DNA from: JAJDBU01 sp046756925
GTDB lineage: Bacteria > Nitrospirota > Nitrospiria > SBBL01 > JAADHI01
Assembly (NCBI GenBank): GCA_046756925.1
Contig: JBHHXH010000062.1
Location: 1-17,443, forward strand
Length of the DNA stretch: 17,443 nt
Reading direction: 5' to 3'
Under the pieces are notes generated by a model. That model was given only the letters and a program-made list of their open reading frames with translations. It did no database searches and was not told the DNA's origin. Shown piece by piece: positions 14,067 to 17,443 of the stretch. Every line of letters starts with the position of its first letter. The stretch's first letter is position 1. A program made the position numbers and the translations under genes.

Positions 14067-15317
14067 TTAGCGGGGTATGGGAAATCGTTTGCAGAGCGTT
14101 TCCACTTGCGTCTGGACCTGTTGCAATACCGTCTTGTCTTCCCGGTGTTGAAGAACGGTGTCGATGAGGGATGCGATCTCCGCCATGTCGTCTTCCTTCA
14201 TTCCACGGGTTGTGACGATGGGCGTGCCAAGACGAATACCGCTGGCCAGCGCCGGCGGGCGTGCGTCGAAAGGAATGGCGTTTTTATTCACCGTAATGCC
14301 GGCCCGGTCAAGCGCGGCCTCGGCTTCCTTCCCGGTCATTCCCTGCTTCGTGAGGTCGACCAGCATCAAGTGGGTATCGGTGCCTCCGGAGACAATGGGA
14401 TAGCCTTTCGTGGCCAAGTGATGGGCAAGCGCGGCGGCATTGGATGCGATCTGCCGCTGATAAGTCTTAAATGGTTCGCTGAGCGCTTCTTTAAACGAAA
14501 CCGCCTTTGCCGCAATGATATGCATTAAAGGTCCTCCTTGTATACCCGGAAATACCGATTTATCGATTTGTTTGGCGAATGGCTCGCGACAAAAGATCAT
14601 CCCGCCCCGCGGTCCGCGGAGGGTTTTATGTGTGGTCGTTGTGACAAAATCGGCATAAGGGATGGGAGAGGGATGAATCCCGGCAGCGATCAAACCGGCG
14701 ATGTGTGCCATATCCACCATCAAATAAGCACCGACGCGATCAGCGGTTTCCCGAAAGCGCTCGAAATCGAGAACCCGTGAATAAGCGGAGGCGCCGGCGA
14801 TGATCATTTTTGGCCGCTCCCGTTCCGCTTGTGAAGCAAGCGCGTCGTAATCGATGCACCCGGATTCCTTGTCGACGCCGTAGGAGACGGTTTCATACAG
14901 TTTCCCCGAGAAATTCACTTTAAATCCATGGGAGAGATGGCCGCCATGGGCCAGGCTCATCCCCATGATTTTGTTTCCCGGCTCAAGCACCGAAAAATAA
15001 ACCGCCATGTTGGCTTGCGAACCCGAATGTGGTTGTACATTCACATGGTCGCCGCCGAAGAGCGCCTTGGCGCGCTCCATGGCAAGGATTTCGACAATAT
15101 CCACATATTCGCAGCCGCCGTAGTAACGGCGGCCTGGATAACCCTCGGCGTATTTATTGGTGAGGAGGGAGCCCTGCGCTTCCAGAACAGCGGGGCTGAC
15201 CGCGTTTTCAGAAGCGATGAGGACAATCTTCCGATCTTCCCGGACGCTTTCATGTTCGATGGCTTCCGCAATCTCGGGGTCGAAGGATCTTAGATCGTTT
15301 GTTCCCGTCATTATCAT
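14067..15317 (-). CDS. glyA: serine hydroxymethyltransferase
   Basis: GlyA interconverts serine and glycine and is the main source of one-carbon units on tetrahydrofolate, feeding purine and thymidylate synthesis. The 416-aa product has the family start DPEIAEAIEHE, IVLIASENAVS near 31-41, NKYAEGYPGRRYYGG near 54-68 and HVNVQPHSGSQAN near 91-103. It has VDMAHIAGL and the PLP-binding lysine Lys231 in TTTTHKTLRGPRGG. Two ATGs are possible. The first (15317) lies 2 nt after the rpiB stop with GGAGA 10 nt upstream. The second (15311) has AGGA 5 nt upstream. Conserved sequence starts later, so either would work. Tight packing suggests translational coupling with rpiB. Confidence 0.98.
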   Translation of the reverse strand: MIMTGTNDLRSFDPEIAEAIEHESVREDRKIVLIASENAVSPAVLEAQGSLLTNKYAEGYPGRRYYGGCEYVDIVEILAMERAKALFGGDHVNVQPHSGSQANMAVYFSVLEPGNKIMGMSLAHGGHLSHGFKVNFSGKLYETVSYGVDKESGCIDYDALASQAERERPKMIIAGASAYSRVLDFERFRETADRVGAYLMVDMAHIAGLIAAGIHPSPIPYADFVTTTTHKTLRGPRGGMIFCREPFAKQIDKSVFPGIQGGPLMHIIAAKAVSFKEALSEPFKTYQRQIASNAAALAHHLATKGYPIVSGGTDTHLMLVDLTKQGMTGKEAEAALDRAGITVNKNAIPFDARPPALASGIRLGTPIVTTRGMKEDDMAEIASLIDTVLQHREDKTVLQQVQTQVETLCKRFPIPR

Positions 15318-15319
15318 CC

Positions 15320-15814
15320 TTAGGATTTCTCCAATTGTTCTTGCGATTTAAGGGAAATGTCGGTGGCGACGCCGTGGGCCTTCTCGATGGCCTTGATTTT
15401 TTCGATGCGTTCGTGATGCCGTCCACCGTCAAAGGCCGTATCGAGCCACACCTTCACGATTGAAATCACCTCATCGTCGGATAAAATCCGGCCGCCGAGC
15501 ACGAGAATATTCGCATCGTTGTGACGTCGGCTGGCTTCCGCCATCATCATGTTATGACACAGCGCGGCACGCACGCCTGTGAATTTATTGGCCACGATCG
15601 ACATGCCGATACCGGTGCCGCAGATCAATATCCCTCGGTCGACAACACCCGTCGAGATTTGGGTCGCCACTTTGATCGCATAGTCCGGATAATCAACGGA
15701 GCTATGATTATCTGTTCCGAGATCGATACTTTCAATCTTGTGTTCGGAAAGATACTGGAGGATATGTTTTTTAAACTTAAAACCTGCGTGGTCCGATGCC
15801 ACTGAAATTTTCAT
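15320..15814 (-). CDS. rpiB: ribose-5-phosphate isomerase B
   Basis: RpiB interconverts ribose 5-phosphate and ribulose 5-phosphate in the pentose phosphate pathway, supplying nucleotide precursors. The 164-aa product shows SDHAGFKFK at the start, Cys65 in ICGTGIGMSIVANK (the active-site cysteine region), and CHNMMMAEASRRHNDANILV with His98 matching the E. coli phosphate-ring-opening histidine region. The C-terminus is about 15 residues longer than the E. coli enzyme. It is the first gene of the rpiB-glyA-nrdR block, which is conserved in many deep-branching Gram-negative groups. The SD is weak. A TTGACA promoter lies just upstream. Confidence 0.96.
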   Translation of the reverse strand: MKISVASDHAGFKFKKHILQYLSEHKIESIDLGTDNHSSVDYPDYAIKVATQISTGVVDRGILICGTGIGMSIVANKFTGVRAALCHNMMMAEASRRHNDANILVLGGRILSDDEVISIVKVWLDTAFDGGRHHERIEKIKAIEKAHGVATDISLKSQEQLEKS

Positions 15815-15831
15815 ACGAAAAACCTGGTGGG

Positions 15832-15860
15832 ATGGTAGCTGAACAGCCTGGGGGTGTCAA
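15832..15860 (-). promoter_or_regulatory. possible promoter for rpiB-glyA-nrdR
   Basis: On the minus strand TTGACA (15860-15855) is followed by 17 nt and TACCAT (15837-15832, four of six). The predicted start lies only about 10 nt before the rpiB ATG, which would leave a very short leader that barely holds an SD site. That lowers confidence despite the perfect -35 box. Confidence 0.4.
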
Positions 15861-15881
15861 GAGATTTTAAGAGAAAGAACC

Positions 15882-16046
15882 ATGGATCTTTACGAAATCT
15901 TTTTCGGGTCATTCGTGTCGGTCAATATTGCCAATGTGTTTCTATTGGGTTATATAAGGGGGGGGCGAAGGGCCCTGGATGGCGAAGATCCCACACAAAG
16001 GGCCCATGACTTGACCGGTTTCGAATGGACTGAAGGGAAGGGATGA
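15882..16046 (+). CDS. small single-span membrane protein (54 aa), unknown family
   Basis: ATG at 15882 opens a 54-codon frame to TGA at 16044-16046, ending 4 nt before the ATG of the DUF3047 gene. Residues 5-25 (EIFFGSFVSVNIANVF and LLGYI) form a plausible membrane span. They are followed by RGGRR and an acidic/polar tail with DPTQRAHDLTGFEW. By the positive-inside rule the tail would be cytoplasmic. The SD is only AGAGAAAG-like, which is weak. Support comes from how exactly the frame fills the gap between divergent genes, its membrane-protein composition and the near-overlap with the next start, which suggests translational coupling. I recognise no family. It could still be a chance frame. 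Confidence 0.45.
   Translation: MDLYEIFFGSFVSVNIANVFLLGYIRGGRRALDGEDPTQRAHDLTGFEWTEGKG
15928..15956 (+). promoter_or_regulatory. possible internal promoter ahead of the DUF3047 gene
   Basis: TTGCCA (15928-15933), a 17-nt spacer and TATATA (15951-15956) resemble a sigma70 promoter. It would give a leader of roughly 88 nt before the DUF3047 ATG. It lies inside the 54-codon ORF, so it is either an internal promoter or evidence against that ORF being coding. Confidence 0.3.
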
Positions 16047-16050
16047 AGAA

Positions 16051-16908
16051 ATGACGGTTGCCCGGAGAGAAATATTGACCGGTATTGCCTCACAATTTCG
16101 CCGAAAAAACACAATGAAGCAATCAGTCGGTTCCGGCTGGCATACAGTCCTGTTCATTTTTTTGCCGGTTTTCTTGTCCTTTCTGGTGTTTAGCGTCAGA
16201 CACACAGGATCGGTGGAAGCCGCCGAGAGTTTCCGCCTGTTCGATGCCCGTCGGGGAGAAGAAGGTCTTCCGGAAGGTTGGCGGCCCTTGAATTTTCGGA
16301 ATGTGAAGCGTCATACGGTCTATCGTCTCCTTCAGGAAGCGGGCCGACCGATTATTGAAGCGGAGAGCGATCGATCGGCCTCCGGGATCATTCGTCCCTT
16401 GGATCTCGACCCCCAGGTTTATCAAACGATCGCTTGGTGTTGGAAAGTGAAGGGCATCATCTCTAAAGGGGATGCCGCGACCAAGGCCGGCGACGATTAT
16501 GCCGCGCGGATTTATGTGGCCTTCAAGTTCGATCCCGACGAAGCATCCTTTTTTGAAGCTGCAAAATTTAAGACTTATAAACTATTGTATGGCGAATATC
16601 CGCCAAAAGGCGCCTTAAACTATATTTGGGCCAACCGCATGAAAAAAGGAGACACCCTTCCCAATGCCTATACCAACCGGGCAAGGATGATCGCCGTTGA
16701 AAGCGGGGACGAAAAGGTGGGGCGGTGGATCTGTCAAGAACGCAATTTATACGAAGATTACACAAAATATTTTGGAGAAGCGCCGACCCGTATCTCGGGG
16801 GTGGCCATCATGACCGACACCGACAACACCGGTGAGACGGCCAGCGCCGCTTTCGCGGACCTGGAGCTGCGGGCGATATCGGATCATCATGCCCCCCTTA
16901 CGGACTAG
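16051..16908 (+). CDS. exported DUF3047 domain-containing protein
   Basis: The 285-aa product carries a hydrophobic stretch (TVLFIFLPVFLSFLVFSV, about 32-49) ending near VEA-AES, which fits a signal peptide. The mature part starts with FRLFDARRGEEGLPEGWRPL and contains YQTIAWCWKVKG, DDYAARIYVAFKFDPD, ALNYIWANRMKKGD and RWICQERNLYEDYTKYFG, the pattern I associate with DUF3047. The function of that family is unknown; the fold is probably beta-rich and acts outside the cytoplasm. ATG at 16051 has a strong SD (AAGGGA at 16038-16043) but gives a long, basic N-region. The in-frame ATG at 16114 would give a more typical signal peptide but has no SD. Confidence 0.85.
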   Translation: MTVARREILTGIASQFRRKNTMKQSVGSGWHTVLFIFLPVFLSFLVFSVRHTGSVEAAESFRLFDARRGEEGLPEGWRPLNFRNVKRHTVYRLLQEAGRPIIEAESDRSASGIIRPLDLDPQVYQTIAWCWKVKGIISKGDAATKAGDDYAARIYVAFKFDPDEASFFEAAKFKTYKLLYGEYPPKGALNYIWANRMKKGDTLPNAYTNRARMIAVESGDEKVGRWICQERNLYEDYTKYFGEAPTRISGVAIMTDTDNTGETASAAFADLELRAISDHHAPLTD

Positions 16909-16929
16909 CGCCGAATGCCGCGTATTGTT

Positions 16930-16958
16930 TTGACATCTCCACACGCCCTGCGTAAAAT
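16930..16958 (+). promoter_or_regulatory. strong sigma70-type promoter for the PD-(D/E)XK gene
   Basis: TTGACA (16930-16935) is perfect, the spacer is 17 nt and TAAAAT (16953-16958) matches the -10 consensus at five of six positions. Transcription should start near 16965, about 31 nt before the TTG start of the next gene. It is the best promoter match in the window. Confidence 0.65.
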
Positions 16959-16995
16959 CCGTGTATTGTGTATCGTTCATCCTTGAGGGGGACCA

Positions 16996-17443
16996 TTGAT
17001 TTACTCGCATTCTCGATTAGAAACCTACCGCCAATGCCCGCTGAAATTTAAGCTGTGCTATATCGATCGTGTGCCTTCGGAAGTCGAAGGCATCGAAGCC
17101 TTTATGGGATCGCGCGTTCACGAGGCGCTCCAGAAACTATATACCGACCTGCGGTTTTGCAAAGAGGTGGGGCTCGAATCCCTTCTCGCGGACTACCGGC
17201 GGCTTTGGGAAGACAAATGGCATGAAAACGTTCGGATCGTTCGAGATGAACTGAGCCCGGACGACTATCTGAAACTGGGGGAGCAATGCATTGTTGATTA
17301 CTATCAGCGATACAAGCCCTTTGATCAAAATAGGACGCTGGGTATCGAGCATCCGGTTAAATTCAGCCTCGATAAAGACGGCAAGTATCAGATTCAAGGA
17401 TTTGTGGACCGCATCAGCCGCCCAAAGGATGGGGTGATTTGGA
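16996..17443 (+). CDS. PD-(D/E)XK nuclease superfamily protein (Cas4/RecB-like), 5' part
   Basis: The frame runs off the window end after 149 codons. TTG at 16996 is the only good start: an in-frame TGA lies at 16984-16986 and AGGGGG (16986-16991) gives the SD. The protein opens with YSHSRLETYRQCPLKFKLCY, the typical start of RecB-family/Cas4-like nucleases (PDDEXK_1), followed by GSRVHEALQKLY with the conserved His42. It then has IEHPVKFSLD (Glu118) and QGFVDRIS with Asp138, a likely catalytic metal ligand. The rest of the active site and any C-terminal iron-sulfur cysteines lie beyond the window. Family members act in recombination, repair or defence. No cas genes are seen, so a stand-alone repair-type nuclease is more likely. 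Confidence 0.82.
   Translation, partial: MIYSHSRLETYRQCPLKFKLCYIDRVPSEVEGIEAFMGSRVHEALQKLYTDLRFCKEVGLESLLADYRRLWEDKWHENVRIVRDELSPDDYLKLGEQCIVDYYQRYKPFDQNRTLGIEHPVKFSLDKDGKYQIQGFVDRISRPKDGVIW

Noticed and set aside
15969..16007. Two GGGCCC palindromes, and an 11-nt match (15997-16007) to the start of the CAU tRNA region (9511-9521), resembling a tRNA-fragment attachment site
   Set aside because: The match is short and built on a palindrome, no integrase or mobile gene is nearby, and the sequence reads through as part of the 54-codon ORF.

Overview
The window is about 17.4 kb of bacterial chromosome, densely packed with housekeeping genes. GC content is moderate (my impression is near 50%). 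Shine-Dalgarno (SD) sites are strong, promoters are of the TTGACA/TATAAT type, and TTG is used often as a start codon. The mix (RbfA?/TruB/S15/PNPase block, YqeY-DnaG-RpoD block, C4 zinc-ribbon coiled-coil protein, K+-dependent membrane pyrophosphatase, RpiB-GlyA-NrdR block, DUF3047 protein) suggests a free-living Gram-negative lineage such as Nitrospirota or a deltaproteobacterial-type phylum. This placement is inference and was not tested. No phage, insertion sequence, CRISPR array or integrase is visible.

Layout. (1) 1-5034, + strand: the 3' end of a gene that may be rbfA, then truB, rpsO, pnp and an M16 zinc peptidase. These concern ribosome maturation, RNA decay and proteolysis. A long imperfect hairpin sits between rpsO and pnp, where E. 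coli carries its RNase III/PNPase autoregulatory leader. (2) 5035-10808, + strand: a promoter, then yqeY, dnaG, rpoD, a tRNA with CAU anticodon, a zinc-ribbon coiled-coil protein and an RNase HI, closed by a short intrinsic terminator. This is a variant of the macromolecular synthesis operon (primase plus major sigma factor) with yqeY where rpsU often lies. (3) 10809-13343, + strand: a 519-nt region without a recognised gene, holding two perfect inverted repeats, a promoter, a possible 44-codon ORF and structured leader sequence, followed by the K+-dependent membrane pyrophosphatase gene hppA. (4) 15814 down to 13577, - strand: rpiB-glyA-nrdR, tightly packed, linking pentose phosphate metabolism, one-carbon/glycine metabolism and control of ribonucleotide reductase. 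It converges on hppA. (5) 15882-17443, + strand: a likely 54-aa single-span membrane protein gene ending 4 nt before a secreted DUF3047 protein gene, then a strong promoter and the 5' part of a PD-(D/E)XK nuclease-family gene cut by the window end.

The genes fit together as growth-linked information processing (translation, RNA turnover, replication priming, transcription) plus precursor metabolism and membrane energetics. I do not see a clear undescribed multi-gene system. The most interesting material is between the large genes: the rpsO-pnp hairpin, the long hppA leader with its short ORF, and the small membrane-protein ORF ahead of the DUF3047 gene.
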